NCBI GenBank assembly: GCA_963700865.1
Contig: CAVOZC010000001.1
Coordinates: forward strand, 434,001-498,000
Reading direction: 5' to 3'
Source: CAVOGJ01 sp963700865
Lineage (GTDB): Bacteria > Planctomycetota > Planctomycetia > Pirellulales > Pirellulaceae
DNA length: 64,000 bases
The translations under genes were made by a program, and so were the position numbers. This document shows, piece after piece, positions 19,106 through 30,291 of the stretch. The notes below the pieces were generated by a model. That model had not been told where the DNA came from. It made no database searches and worked only from the letters and a program-made list of their open reading frames with translations. Within the stretch, counting starts at the first letter, position 1. Every line of letters begins with the position of its first letter.

Positions 19106-21734
19106 ATGAATACGGACCGCTGGCAACGACTTAAGCAACTCTTCTCAGCCGCTGCGGAAATGCCCATCGAGGAGCAAGCCGAGTTTCTGGCGGCGGAATG
19201 CGGCAGCGATGTCGAGTTACGGGAAGAGGTGTTGGCCCTCTTGACGTCCGCCGAGCGGGATATCGCGGATGGTCTGGGCGCGGCCATGCGAACCGCGGCC
19301 CAAGAGGTGGCCGGCGACGATACCGGCAGAAAGATCGGCGCCTACCGCGTGATTCGCCGCTTGGGGCAAGGGGGCATGGGGCGCGTCCTGTTAGCCGTGC
19401 GGGACGATGAGGAATTCGATAAACAGGTCGCCATCAAACTGTTACGTCGAGAGTTTTCCGGCGAGGAGATGAAAAAACGATTCCGGTTGGAACGCCAGAT
19501 CTTGGCCAAACTGGAACATCCGAATATCGCGCGGCTGATCGATGGTGGCTCGACCGATCTGGGCGAGCCCTACGTCGTCATGGAATACGTCGACGGAGTG
19601 CCGATCGACGACTATTGTCGGCAGCAGCAACTGACAACGGCCGAGCGTCTGAGACTATTCTGTACCGTCAGCGATGCGGTTCATGAGGCCCACCGCGCGC
19701 TGATCGTACATCGCGACATCAAGCCCAGCAATATTCTGGTGAGTCGCGACGGCACGCCCAAGCTCCTGGACTTTGGAATCGCCAAGCTGATTGGATCGCC
19801 CGCCGATGACCTGACGCTGACGGCGATGACGGGGCCGGGGGTCCGGCTGCTGACTCCTGAATACGCGAGCCCGGAACAGGTCCGCAATGAAATGATTACC
19901 ACGGCGGCGGATACGTATTCGCTGGGCATTCTGCTGTACGAACTGCTGACCGGTGTCCGTCCATTCCAATTCAAGGAACGGTTATCGGGGGAAGTGGAAC
20001 GCGTGATCTGCGAAGAGCTGCCCGAAAAGCCGAGCACGGCAGTGAGTCTTCGCGCTGGGAGCGGCCCTGTTGAGGGGGACGCCTTGCCGTCGACGACGGC
20101 CCGTCTACGGCGGGAATTAGCGGGCGACCTCGACAACATCATTATGATGGCGTTGCGGAAAGAGCCCGAGAGGCGGTATCGGTCCGCGGCGGACCTCGCC
20201 GATGATCTGCGGCGGCATCTGGATGGCATGCCGGTTTCCGCGCGGCCCGACACCTGGGGCTATCGTTCGTCCAAGTTTGTCCGCCGTCACGTCATGGCGG
20301 TGATCACGGCCGCCGCCTTTGTTCTTCTGCTGACATCTGCCGCGGTCTCGCTCGCGATCCAATCCCAGCGGATTGCGCAGGCAGCGCGATCGGGCGGTCA
20401 CGGCCGAAACCGAGGCGAACCGTCAACGCGATCGTGCGCTGGAAGCCGAAGCCCGCGCGAAGGTCGAAGCCGCCACCGCAAACCAGGTCGCCGATTTCCT
20501 GGTCGGTCTGTTTGCGAATTCCGCGCCCGATTCCGTGCCCGCGGCGCAAATGACCGTCCGTGACGTTCTCGACCGGGGAGCGGAGCGAGTGACGCAAGAA
20601 CTCGCGACCCAGCCCGAGGTTCAAGCCCGCATGATGGACGTGATGGGCCGCGTATATGGTCAGTTGGATATCGTCGACTTGTCAGCAAAAATGGCGACGG
20701 CGGCCATGGAATTAAGACGGCAACGCTACGGCGAGGAACATCTCGAAATCGCCAATAGCCTCATGAGTATGGGGGCGGTTCATTATCGACGGGGTGAATT
20801 CGCTGCGGCCGAATCCTGCTATCGCCGCGCCTTGGACATGCGCCAAAAATTGATCGGTGAGGATGATCCTGCGATCGCCGCCGCCATGGAAGGGATGGCT
20901 TCCGTCAAGCACTACCAGGGAAAGTTCGCCGAAGCTGAACAGTTCTATCGCGGTTCGCTCAACATGTTGGAACGCGTGTATGGCGAGTCTCATCCGGAAG
21001 TTGCCCGCGCCACCCGCGCCTTGGCGGGAATCATCATGGCCAGCCATCCACCCGAGGAAGCCGAAGCCATGTACCGAAAGGCGCTTGTCCGCTATCAGAA
21101 ATTGCATGGTGATGAGCATTTGGCCACGGTGGATTGCATGAGTGATCTGGCGGTCATCCTCAAGAATCGGAAAGCCTACGAGGAGGCCGAACCGATGTAT
21201 CGACAGGTACTCAATGTCCGCCGCCATGTGCTGGGAGAAGATCATTCGGATTACGCGCAGAGCCTCAATAACTACGCAACGTTTCTGCGGACGGTGGGAC
21301 GGGCGGATGAGTCGATCGAGATGTATCGGCAAGCGCTCGAAATCTACCGCAAGACATTGGGAGCTGAGCATCCGTCGCTGGCCATTCCCCTGATCAATTT
21401 GGCGGCTGTGTTGTCGAAACAAGAGAAGTATGAGGAAGCGCTGACGACCGCCCGAGAAGCCGAAGCCGTCTCCGCCAAAACCATGGGGGAAGATTATTGG
21501 GTGACAAATTACGCGCGCGTCCAAGTCGGTTGGACGCTATTTCATCTGGGACAATTCGAGGAAGCTGAGCAAGTGTTGCTGGCAGCACATGCTCAATTGC
21601 TGGCGGCCCTCGGACCTCGGAACGCTCGGACGGTCACGGCCCGCGAACGCCTGTTTGACTTTTACGAGGCCCGGGAAATGCCGGAACGAGCCGCGGAATA
21701 CGCCGCGGCGCATGAATCAGCCACGCGGCCGTGA
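19106..21734 (+). CDS. Transmembrane Ser/Thr protein kinase with TPR sensor region, one frame break
   Basis: The N-terminal ~70 residues form the short helical segment usual in these kinases (RWQRLKQLFSAA). The kinase domain follows: glycine loop RLGQGGMGRVLLA, lysine in VAIKLL, HRDIKPSNIL catalytic loop, DFGIA and a TPEYASPEQ activation segment. A membrane helix (AVITAAAFVLLLTSAAVSLAI) ends near 20360. At about 20378 the frame moves by +1; the downstream frame resumes as RQRDRAVTAETEANRQRDR, a coiled coil, followed by about eight TPR units of the A-xxY-R-AL type. The two pieces are one receptor-like kinase. Substrate unknown. It converges with a second kinase-TPR gene whose end lies 81 bp away. 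Confidence 0.85.
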
Positions 21735-21815
21735 GCCGTGTCAGGCGAAGCCATGGTGCCTAGCGATGCCACAAGGGCCCGCAGCCGACGCTTGGTATCC
21801 GGCATTTCAGATCGG

Positions 21816-24073
21816 TCAGTCGTCCTGCGCGTCCGCCCGACTTCGCCACAGTTCCGCATCATCCGGGCGATCCGTTGCCGCGTACAGCGTCTCGAGGAAC
21901 TTCGCGGACCTTCGCGTATAGCCATGATCGGCTCCAACCGCGGCGGCCAATTGTTCGTAGCTGGCAAGCAGGAACTTCTCCGACTCTTCCCACCGCTCGA
22001 GCTTGCTCAGCGTGCGACCAAGCATGCGCCCTGCTCACACCGATGTCGGAATGGCTGGACGGAAGCGTCCGCAGGCGAATCGCCAGGATTTCGCGAAATT
22101 CTCGCTCCGCACGCTCCAAATCGTTGAACTGACCGCGGAGCATGGCCAGATTGCTGCGGGCGGTGAGTGTGTACGGGTGCTCGGGACCAAGGAGCGCGGT
22201 GTAGCCGGCGACGGTGCGCTCGCTGATCGGCAGCGCCTTCGTCCCGTTTACCGTTTTGCTGCAGAACGAGAGCAAGTGAGGCAATCGCGGTGTAGCGTAT
22301 CCTCGTTGGCGTCGCCGTCGTGCGCCGAGCGAATCTCCAGAATCTCTCGGTAGACCTGTTCGGCGTCATCCTTGCGGCCAAGCCGATAGGCCGCCCCGGC
22401 CAGGTAACCTTTTCGATTGAGGGTATCCTCATTGGACGGTCCCAGGATCCGTGCGCTCTGCGCTGCGTTATCTGTCAGTATCTCATGGGCACGCTCGTAA
22501 TCACCGGCATCCAGTAGGGCCGCTCCGAGTTTCTCGCTCGCGTCCAGCGTCGACAGCCCGTCGGCGCCGTCGGCCGCCTGCCATAACGCGACGGATCTCT
22601 CCAGTTCTCTGACGGCCTCGTCGTAGCGGCCCAGTCCGACATAGGTATCGGCGAACACCTGGCGGACCTTCGCTTCGGTCCGAGGCCGCACGTCCTTTCG
22701 TTCCGCCAGCGACCCAACCAGATCGTCAAGGAGTTGGGCAACCGTATAATTCGCGTCACCCGCCAGGTTCGGGTTGGCACTGCCCAGCGATCCGGTGAGC
22801 ACTTCGACGATCGCATCGGCCTGCCTCCGCTCTTCCTCAGCGATCTGCTCCGAGTTAATTGCGTTCCGCAGCGCCGTTCCGGTAATTGCGAGCGCGGTCA
22901 GCAGTACCAGAAAGATGACCACCACCGACGTAACCAGAGCGCGGTTGCGACGGGAAAACATAACCAGCTGGTACCAGGTACTTGGGGGCCGAGCCGTGAT
23001 GGGCTTGGCGTCGAGAAAGCGGCCGATATCCTCCGACAACTCGGCCGCGGACGAGTAACGACGTGCGGGTTCCTTCGCGAGGGCCTTGCGCACGATCGTA
23101 TCCACATCACCGGCGAACGTGCGGTTCGTTGTGGCGAGCGAAGGCGGATCGTCCTCACAAATTCGCCGGATCGCTTCGTGGAGCATGGCGTGACGAAAGT
23201 CGAAGGGAGGCTGTCCGGTCAGCAGTTCGTACATCAGAACGCCCAGTGCGTAGACGTCGGCACGGTGATCGACCTGCCCGGACACCCCTGCGGCCTGTTC
23301 CGGGCTCATATACGCAACCGTGCCCACGATCTGGCCGGTTCGCGTATGAATGGTTACGTCGGCCAGTCCAGCGTCCATCGAACACGCCACACCGAAATCC
23401 AGAATTTTCGGCTCACCGTCGCTCGTGACCAGAATGTTGGAGGGCTTCAAGTCGCGATGAATGATGCCACGATCGTGCGCGTGCTGTACCGCCAGGCAGA
23501 TGTCGCGAATGAGCGCCAGACGTTCCCGCGTACCCAGCTTGTGCTGATCCGCGTAGTCCGTGAGTGATTCGCCACGCACCAGCTCCATGGCAAAATAGGG
23601 CCGCCGCGCACCTCCCCCTTCCGCTTCAAACAAACCCGCCTCGTAGATTCTGCGCGATCCCTTTATGCTGCAAACGTCCCAGCAACTCTGCCTCTTGTCG
23701 AAAGCGGCGCGTGATGGCGCACGCTTCCTGCCCCGGCGTGATCACTTTCAGCGCCACCGTCCGCCGCGGCGACGACTGCTCAGCTTCGTACACGGTCCCC
23801 ATCCCACCCGCACCAATGCGATCAATGATTCGGTACGGCCCGATGTACTCGGGAGGTTTGCTGAGTTCGATCTGATGCCACCAACCAAAGGGATCGGACG
23901 TCCCAAATTCGACATCGGTTTCGAAATCGGCCGCCAATAATCCGTCGATCTGGGCGCGGATCTCAGGATCGTCGGCACAAGCCTCGTCGAGATACGCCGC
24001 CCGCGCAGGCTTCATCCAATTGGCAGGCCTGGTGGAAGATGCCTCGCACCCGCTCGTACTGATCAGGTTTCAT
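21816..24073 (-). pseudogene. Second transmembrane Ser/Thr kinase with TPR region, five frame breaks
   Basis: Reading from ATG 24073, the protein starts MKPDQYERVRGIFHQACQL, moves frame near 24015 (then ARAAYLDEACADDPEIR), again near 23648 (restoring QIYEAGLFEAE), near 22335 (to IASLALVLQQNGK), near 22250 (to ALPISERTVAGYTALLG) and near 22030 (to LGRTLSKLERWEES). Reassembled, it is a complete kinase: RIGAGGMGTVYEA loop, VALKVI lysine, HRDLKPSNIL, DFGVA, a membrane helix near 22900, then TPR units to DDAELWRSRADAQDD. All catalytic motifs are intact, which is unusual for an old pseudogene. The breaks may therefore be sequence errors. It is paralogous in layout to the convergent kinase at 19106. 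Confidence 0.7.
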
Positions 24074-24357
24074 ACGACAGTCTCATCACATCGTCGCTTG
24101 AGAGGATCATGGTTGTTACCACCGAGGTTTCCAGGGTCGGGAGGCGGCAATACCACCCCGACGGGTCTTGTTCAAGCTGCCGCCACGCTTCACGATCTGT
24201 GATGATCGCCACTCGTAGCCGTTTTTGGCCTGAGCTTTCCTGAAAACCGTGGGAGCAAGCCAGCTGCGGATTATACTGGGTGGCTGGCAACGTCCGCGGG
24301 CGGCACCCTGGCAGCGGATTGGCCCGAAATCTGGTCCCTAGTAGAGCATACACCGGC

Positions 24358-26848
24358 ATGTCGCGACGGCGAGCCCCTTCATCCGATGGCCATCTCCTCC
24401 GTCACGCGGGGAACGAAGGCAGATTACGGTTCGAACCTCTCGAATCGCGGCTGCTGCTGGCAGCCGTGGAGTGGTTTGATCTGTCCGGCTGGGATTTTGG
24501 GCAGATCACCGCCAGTGGACAAAGTTTTGCAGACGCGGCTGAAAATATGTCTTTGGATGTATCGGTCGATTCCGGATCGTTTTCGGCCTGCAACTCCGGC
24601 TGCGCCGCCTTTGAGACGGGCGTCGTGACGCTTCGACAGACGGCCGACCGCGGCGCTCTACGATTCGCGGCCAACACACGCTCAAGATTCGTGCTGGAAG
24701 TCGAGGCCTTGGACACGGCCGAGCAGGTCGGCGTTTTTACGCGCGCCGTCGATTCGCTCAACGTGCAGACCAGCGGCGCTCCTGTAAATGCAGATCATCA
24801 GGTCTTCTACGGTTCGGGGAGCGAATTACTACAGGGTATCCGTGTGCGAGGAACCGGTGATGGCCCCCATGCGGTGACCGGCGCGGCAGACGTTCAACTG
24901 GTCACGGCACCGGCGACGGACTTGATTCTCGAATATGAGGGACTGGCCGCGCAGATGAAGTACGGTAAATTTCGAGTGGGTCATCTGGTCGAAACGACCC
25001 TCAACGTCGACTGGTTCGATTTCTCGACAACCGCCGACCCAGATGGAACGTTCCGTCAACGTCGCCGATTCGGTGGCCCATGTAAATACGCAGGTCACCA
25101 TTGATGCGGGCAGTTTTGCCAACTGCAACAGCGGCAGTGACTGCGTAGCCGGGAATGACGGAACGTTTTCGCTTTCCCAAAGTGATCAAAGCGGTGCGCA
25201 CTGCGCTTCGCGACCAATTCCCTGCAGGCGTACGTTGTCGAAATGCAGTGGGTCGATGCGGACGAACAAATAGGGGTCTTCACGCAGACGCGGCGGAGTC
25301 CGGGAACCGGCAGCGTTGTCTCCTCACAGGCAGAGATTCATGCTCAGACGACGGGAGCGGATGCAAGTTCCTGGGCGGCGAACTACGGCTTCGGCAGCGA
25401 GGAAGTGGAGGGAATCATCATTCAGGGCGGAGGAATGGGAATCGATGCCGCCCAGGGAGCCGCCACGGTCGTGGTGGTAACGCAGCCGGCCACCGATCTC
25501 ATTCTGCAATATGACGGGCTGGGGGCGCAAAAGCACGGCGTATTTCGCATCGGCCGCGTGGTGAGCGACAGTCACTGCCGTGGGCCCCGCGATTTCGTTT
25601 GATGCCGGCTATTTCGGACAGGGCGTGGCCGTAAACCCGGGCATCCATCGACAGTACTTCGGGGCAACGAGCCGTAACGTCACCCGCTTCAACGGCAGCT
25701 GGCGTCACGCCGAAACCGACGCCGAAATCAGGAATAATGGTAACCCCACACCCATTCTTGCGGATATTCAGCAAGGTACGGCCCACACGATGGCCATCCC
25801 TGAGGTCACGCACTTTGGCGCCATCGACTATCACGATGGCTACCTCTGGGTAGGGCTGCTCGAACCGGTCGTCGTCGGTGATCCCTCCTCGGGAAGGCAA
25901 GCCGCGATTGCCAAAATCGACGCCGCCACGTTTGAACTGGTGCAGGTGTGGGACCTGTTGCAAGAAGCCAACCGCCTGGGCCTGCCGGGCTTCCTCATGC
26001 GGGGCGTTGATCCAGTCGACTTTGATGGGAACCATCTGTGGGTGGGAACCTCCAATGGGATCTTTCGCTTCACCGTGGTCGCGGAACCCGATGGCAGTCA
26101 GCGTTTTTCCGAGGTGGCCGCCTTCAACTTTCACCCGCAACACGTCGGCGAACCGGGAAGCGGACAAGACCAGTTACTTTACCCCCAGGGCCTGCGTGCC
26201 GTCGGCGACCGGTTGTATGTGAGCTTCCCGTCCCTGGGCGCTTCGTCGGATACGCGGTCCGCGATGGCCGGGCTGTACGAATTTGCGATCCCCAGCCATC
26301 TGCAAGGCCTGACAGGACCGCCGATGCTTCCCTTGCGTATTTGGCACCTACCGCAGCAAAGTGGTCGCCATCTGGAGGGATTTGACTTTGTGCCCGGCCG
26401 CGAAGACGAAATCTACCTCTCGCAATCGAACGGCCGCCTGCTCGAACGCCTGCGACTGGAGGGGCTTGCCGTCCCTGTCGACGGCCATGGTCTGTCAACG
26501 CCAACAGACCATTGGACGGCGACGACGGACGAGGCACTCGCGTCGCCGGATTTCCGATTTGAATCAGCGTTTCATCCCCCCTTGCGATCTTCTACCCCCA
26601 TCGTTGCCGTTCATCGTCAGCGGAGCGACAACGCCGGAAACACGCGGTTGCCGGCCGATCGACATGCCAACGTCGATGATCTGCCCGCATTGGTTCCCGC
26701 GGCCGAGGCCATGGGACAACCTCAACGTCGGCGAGTTCAAACCTGCGATCATGCTCGGAATGACGCCGTCAGCGGGGTGGATCGGTTGTTCGCGAACGAT
26801 GCTCTGCTTCAATCGGCGCTCAACCATCCAGGCAGCGCGATACGCTGA
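24358..26848 (+). CDS. Secreted protein with LEPR-XLL-type N-terminus and a duplicated domain, frame-interrupted
   Basis: The start ATG 24358 leads into a basic segment and then FEPLESRLLLAA, the motif found at the N-terminus of many large exported planctomycete proteins. Two related domains follow: WFDLSGWDF ... SGSFSACNSGC ... EQVGVFTR ... PATDLILEYEGL (about 24463-24990) and WFDFSTT ... AGSFANCNSGSDC ... EQIGVFTQ ... PATDLILQYDGL (about 25008-25575). The frame changes near 25050, 25200 and 25575. After that about 300 residues resemble a beta-propeller (HFGAIDYHDGYLWVG, GNHLWVGTSNGIF). The last ~90 residues are not recognised and could contain another break. The function is unknown; position and motifs indicate an extracytoplasmic protein. 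Confidence 0.65.
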
Positions 26849-26976
26849 CGAGTGCGGCGTCAAATCTCAGCATTCGGGTTGGTGAAGACGGTTGCGGCGG
26901 CTTCCAGCCACGGTCGACTGGGGCAAGATGCCCCAGCCACGGCGAGCGCACCCAAAAATTGAAACTTGACGAAGCA

Positions 26977-28570
26977 TCAGGCGAGATCATCCTGAGTCCA
27001 ACGGCCATCGACCAATCGCCACGCGCGGCTGGCGTTCTTGTCCTGCAAGATTGCCGGCAAACGATCGGGACGCACCTGGTCATAGCTCGTCAGTTTTCCA
27101 AACCGCAGCAGCGATGCGGGAACGCCCACGGCGGTGAAGCCTGGATGACCGGTCGCCGGATACGGTCCCCCATGGTTCATCGCGGCGCTCACGGCCACTC
27201 CGGTCGGCATCTTGTCGTTGAGCAAGCGACCGACTCTCGGAGTCAGCTCGGCAGCGACCAGCGGATAGAAGTCGTCATCGCCGCCCACGGTATCGCTGTA
27301 AATGCAGCCGGTGAGATTGCCCTCCAAGTGACCGAGGACCGCGCACAGCTGGTGCACGTCGGCGGCGACGATCACCAACGCGGCGTTGCCGAAGGCTTCC
27401 GTTTGAAACCCTGCAGGGTCGACCAGAAAATCGCTGCCCGAGGCCAACAGCAGTGTATTGGCGTAGGCACACCGGCCCGTTTCCGGTTCGCCACCACCGA
27501 CCAACCGTCGAGCCCCCAACGCGCAAAGCTTCCGCACGCTGGCCGACAGGCTGCTGGCAACCGCCGGTGACAACAGCGTGCCCGCCGCTGTGGAAGCAAA
27601 CCGTTGCTGGACGGCGTCGATGAAGGCGTCGGTCTCTTGCCCTTCGAGCAACAGCACCAGCCCCGGATTGGTGCAAAACTGTCCGCTTCCCATCAAGACA
27701 CTGGTCAGAAATTCGTCGACGATCTGCCCGCTCCGCTCGACCAGGGCCCCGGGCAGAATCACGACAGGATTGACACTGGAGAGTTCCAGATAGATCGGCT
27801 TTCCCGCCTTGTCCGCGGCCGCTTTCAGTGCCAGGCCTGCGGCGCGGCTGCCCGTATACCCCGTCGCGCCCACCCGCGGATCGGCGACCAGTCGTTCGCC
27901 ATCCGCGTGAGCCGTGCGATAGATCAGCTGCACGGTGCCGGGAGGCAACCCGGTATCCTCAACCGCGGCGGCCGCCTGCTCGGCAAACAGGCGGGTCGTT
28001 TCCGGGTGCGAGCTGTTGGCCTTACCAATTACCGGGTTACCAGCCGCAATGGCCGCGGCGAAGTCGCCGCCAGATACGCTGCCGAAGGCGAACGGAAAGT
28101 TATTGGGACCGAAGACACAAATCGGTCCCAACGGCTCATAGCAGGATCGCAGGCCCGGCGGCCGTATCGATCGTGGGCCAGGCCCAACTTCCGCTGCGGC
28201 AGGCCGCGGCCGCGGCCCGCAACTGATTGCTCGTGCGAGGTAATTCAACGTCAGCGAGACGGGGGCTGCGGGCCAGCCCGGTTTCGCGAAACGCCGACTC
28301 GACCAGTGTGTCCCGGGCCGCCTCGATGCGGTCGGCATAGCGTTCTAAGAATTGGGCGATCTGGTCTCTCGGCACGCTTCTCAGTGCACGCGCGGCATGC
28401 ACGGCCGCGTCGAGCGCCGCGTCGCAGTCATCCCAACGACTCACCGGGAAATCGATACCGATTTCCTGATTGCAGTTGGGATCGGTCGCCCGAAACGTCT
28501 GCTCGTAATTCGCCTCGCGCCAGCAGCCGCCAATCAGCACGGGACGTACGGTGGAAGTGGCCGTGGACAT
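26977..28570 (-). CDS. Alpha-ketoglutarate semialdehyde dehydrogenase (aldehyde dehydrogenase superfamily), one frame break
   Basis: ATG 28570 opens MSTATSTVRPVLIGG. The frame moves near 28145, where WPTIDTAAGPAI must join PPGLRSCYEPLGPICVFGPNNFPFAF. Family residues are present: the substrate-channel loop with SSHPETT, the general-base glutamate in YLELSSVNPVV and the nucleophilic cysteine in SGQFCTNPG. The ELSSVNP and SSHPETT variants fit the class that oxidises 2,5-dioxopentanoate to 2-oxoglutarate, the last step of non-phosphorylative L-arabinose, D-xylose and sugar-acid breakdown. It sits 29 bp downstream of a 2-keto-3-deoxy-sugar-acid dehydratase candidate on the same strand, so the two probably form an operon. 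Confidence 0.85.
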
Positions 28571-28599
28571 GATGGGTTTCCTCACGGTCAGCCTGAAAC

Positions 28600-29454
28600 T
28601 CAGCCCTGCACAATTGGATTCGATAACGTCCCTACTCCGGAGATCGAAATGTGAACGACATCTCCTGGATGCAACGTGAAATCGGACGTCGGTACAATTC
28701 CGGTGCCCGTCATCAGAAAGGCCCCGTGCGGGAAGCTGTTGTCTCTTCCCAGCCATTGCACGAGGTCCTGAAACGAGCGGGCCATTTGGCTGGCCGAGGT
28801 CCGTTGGTCAAACACGGTGGCTCCGGCCCGTTCAATCTTCAGATCAATGTCGATTTCGGAGAGCGGGGGTAGCGATGCATGGAGTGTGATCCAGGGGCCA
28901 AGGCCGGCACATTGGTCGTAACACTTGGCTTGGGGCAGATAGAGCGGATTCTCCCCTTCGATATCGCGCGAACTCATGTCGTTGCCGACCGTCAATCCTA
29001 CGATCCGTAGCGTTGGCGAAAGGACCAGCGTGACTTCCGGTTCGGGCACGTTCCAGGTGGCGTCGCGGCGAATCCTCAGCGGCTGGCGATGTCCGCGGAC
29101 GCGATGCGGGGTGGCCTTGAAGAATAACTCGGGGCGTTCTGCCTTGTACACGCGATCGTAGCACGACGCCGCCGCCGCGGACTCTTCCATGCGGGCCGAC
29201 TGACTTCGCTGGTAAGTCACCCCGGCGGCCCAGACCTCTTGCTGGTCGATGGGTGGCAGCCAGCGTATCGAATCGTCGATCCGGAGCGGTCGGCCCTGCG
29301 GAAGAGATGCGACGGCGGCCAACGGATCGTCCGCCGCCAGCAGATCGGCCAGGGAATCAAACGATGTTCCCAGATCAAGGGGAATCAGCCGGTCGCCAGC
29401 AACCCGTCCCACGCGGACCGCAGCGGAATGATCCATGAATTTCGTTACGTTCAT
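28600..29454 (-). CDS. Fumarylacetoacetate hydrolase-family protein, probable 2-keto-3-deoxy-pentonate dehydratase
   Basis: The 284-residue protein has the FAH fold landmarks in its C-terminal two-thirds: EPEVTLVLSP (metal ligands of the ExE type), VGLTVGNDMSSRDIEGENPLYLPQAK, and the C-terminal GTGIVP and GDVVHISISGVGTLSNPI. The N-terminal segment with WAAGVTYQRSQSAR is typical of the sugar-acid branch of the family. Because the next gene downstream is a 2-oxoglutarate-semialdehyde dehydrogenase, I infer dehydration of 2-keto-3-deoxy-arabinonate/xylonate to the semialdehyde. The assignment to one sugar rests on context and is not proven by residues I can see. Start 29454 is the first ATG; an alternative lies 18 nt downstream. 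Confidence 0.8.
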   Translation of the reverse strand: MNVTKFMDHSAAVRVGRVAGDRLIPLDLGTSFDSLADLLAADDPLAAVASLPQGRPLRIDDSIRWLPPIDQQEVWAAGVTYQRSQSARMEESAAAASCYDRVYKAERPELFFKATPHRVRGHRQPLRIRRDATWNVPEPEVTLVLSPTLRIVGLTVGNDMSSRDIEGENPLYLPQAKCYDQCAGLGPWITLHASLPPLSEIDIDLKIERAGATVFDQRTSASQMARSFQDLVQWLGRDNSFPHGAFLMTGTGIVPTSDFTLHPGDVVHISISGVGTLSNPIVQG

Positions 29455-29677
29455 GAACGTGAGGATATCGCATTCCGTCCGGTTCGGGGAGCCTGAGGAA
29501 CTGGGTCAACGCGTTGCGCCGTTGTTCAACCGGCGCGTGGGTCCTGAAATGGAGAGTAGACCCGTAGCCCGGACGTGAGATCAGCTTCCAGCCTGTCAAT
29601 CGTCTTGCGATTGGCCCCCGGCCAATCATCGCTGCCTCGCCTCCAACCGGGGCCCGCCACAGTGACACTAAAGACAA

Positions 29678-29700
29678 GACAGGCTGGAAGCCTGTCCCAC
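29678..29700. repeat. Short intergenic palindrome, ACAGGCT-type
   Basis: ACAGGCT and AGCCTGT form a 7-bp inverted repeat around GGA, followed by CCCAC. Related copies lie at 44010-44032 and twice within 46461-46550. It is located just after the stop of the PaaI-like gene and looks like a dispersed intergenic element or a bidirectional transcription signal. Confidence 0.6.
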
Positions 29701-29707
29701 GGCTCGC

Positions 29708-30175
29708 CTACCAACGGTGAAAGGCGGGGTGCCCTTCTTCCACGGCGACGAAGGTGGCTCGACAACTGGCCGTCACCTCGCCGTCAACCTGCAGCTCTCC
29801 CAAGGAGACCGCCGAGCGACGCCCAAGACGCTCAATCACCCCCACCAGCTTGAGCGTCGCGCCGAGTGGTGTGGGCCTGAGCATGCGCACGGTCAGCTCC
29901 GCAGTGACCGTCGAAGGCAACCGCTGCAGGCCGTCCCGCTGCAGCAGGAAATAGGCGGCCGTCCAGTTGCAGTGGCAATCGAGCAGCGTGCTCAGAATGC
30001 CGCCGTTGAGGACTCCTGGAAAGGCATGGTGGTACGGCTGGCCCCGCCAATGCGCGACCAGCGTCTCCCCCTCGACATAACTCCGCAATTGCAACCCCGA
30101 CGCATTTGCCGGGCCGCACCCAAAGCAGATGCTCTGCGGTGCGTAACGCTCCTGCAAGCTCGGTCCTTGCTCCAC
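29708..30175 (-). CDS. PaaI-like hotdog-fold acyl-CoA thioesterase
   Basis: I place the start at GTG 30175 because AGGAGT lies six bases upstream and the upstream mutase-chaperone gene ends at 30292. That gives 155 residues, normal for a single-hotdog thioesterase. CFGCGPANASGLQL is the characteristic N-terminal motif, followed by the hotdog helix with PGVLNGGILSTLLDCHCNWTA, where the HGG/NGG region carries the catalytic environment, and the strand-rich end (AELTVRMLRPTPLGATLKL ... SCRATFVAV). It probably hydrolyses an acyl-CoA ester. Its location behind acyl-CoA mutase genes suggests clearing of branched or stalled CoA intermediates, which is inference. Confidence 0.85.
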   Translation of the reverse strand: MEQGPSLQERYAPQSICFGCGPANASGLQLRSYVEGETLVAHWRGQPYHHAFPGVLNGGILSTLLDCHCNWTAAYFLLQRDGLQRLPSTVTAELTVRMLRPTPLGATLKLVGVIERLGRRSAVSLGELQVDGEVTASCRATFVAVEEGHPAFHRW

Positions 30176-30291
30176 CGGGGGACTCCTTGTCGGTTCCGCA
30201 TTTTCGTCGGCCGCGCCGTCGTTATAAGCCTCGCGCGAACGGGCGGCAAGTCCGTCGTGCCGCCACGCCGTTCCCTCGCGCGACCGCAACT

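Noticed and set aside
20370..20385. Programmed frameshifting in the kinase gene
   Set aside because: There is no slippery heptamer or downstream pseudoknot that I can see, and similar breaks occur across unrelated genes.
27604..28572. A plus-strand ORF of 322 residues opposite the aldehyde dehydrogenase
   Set aside because: It is antisense to a clear enzyme and has no recognisable features.
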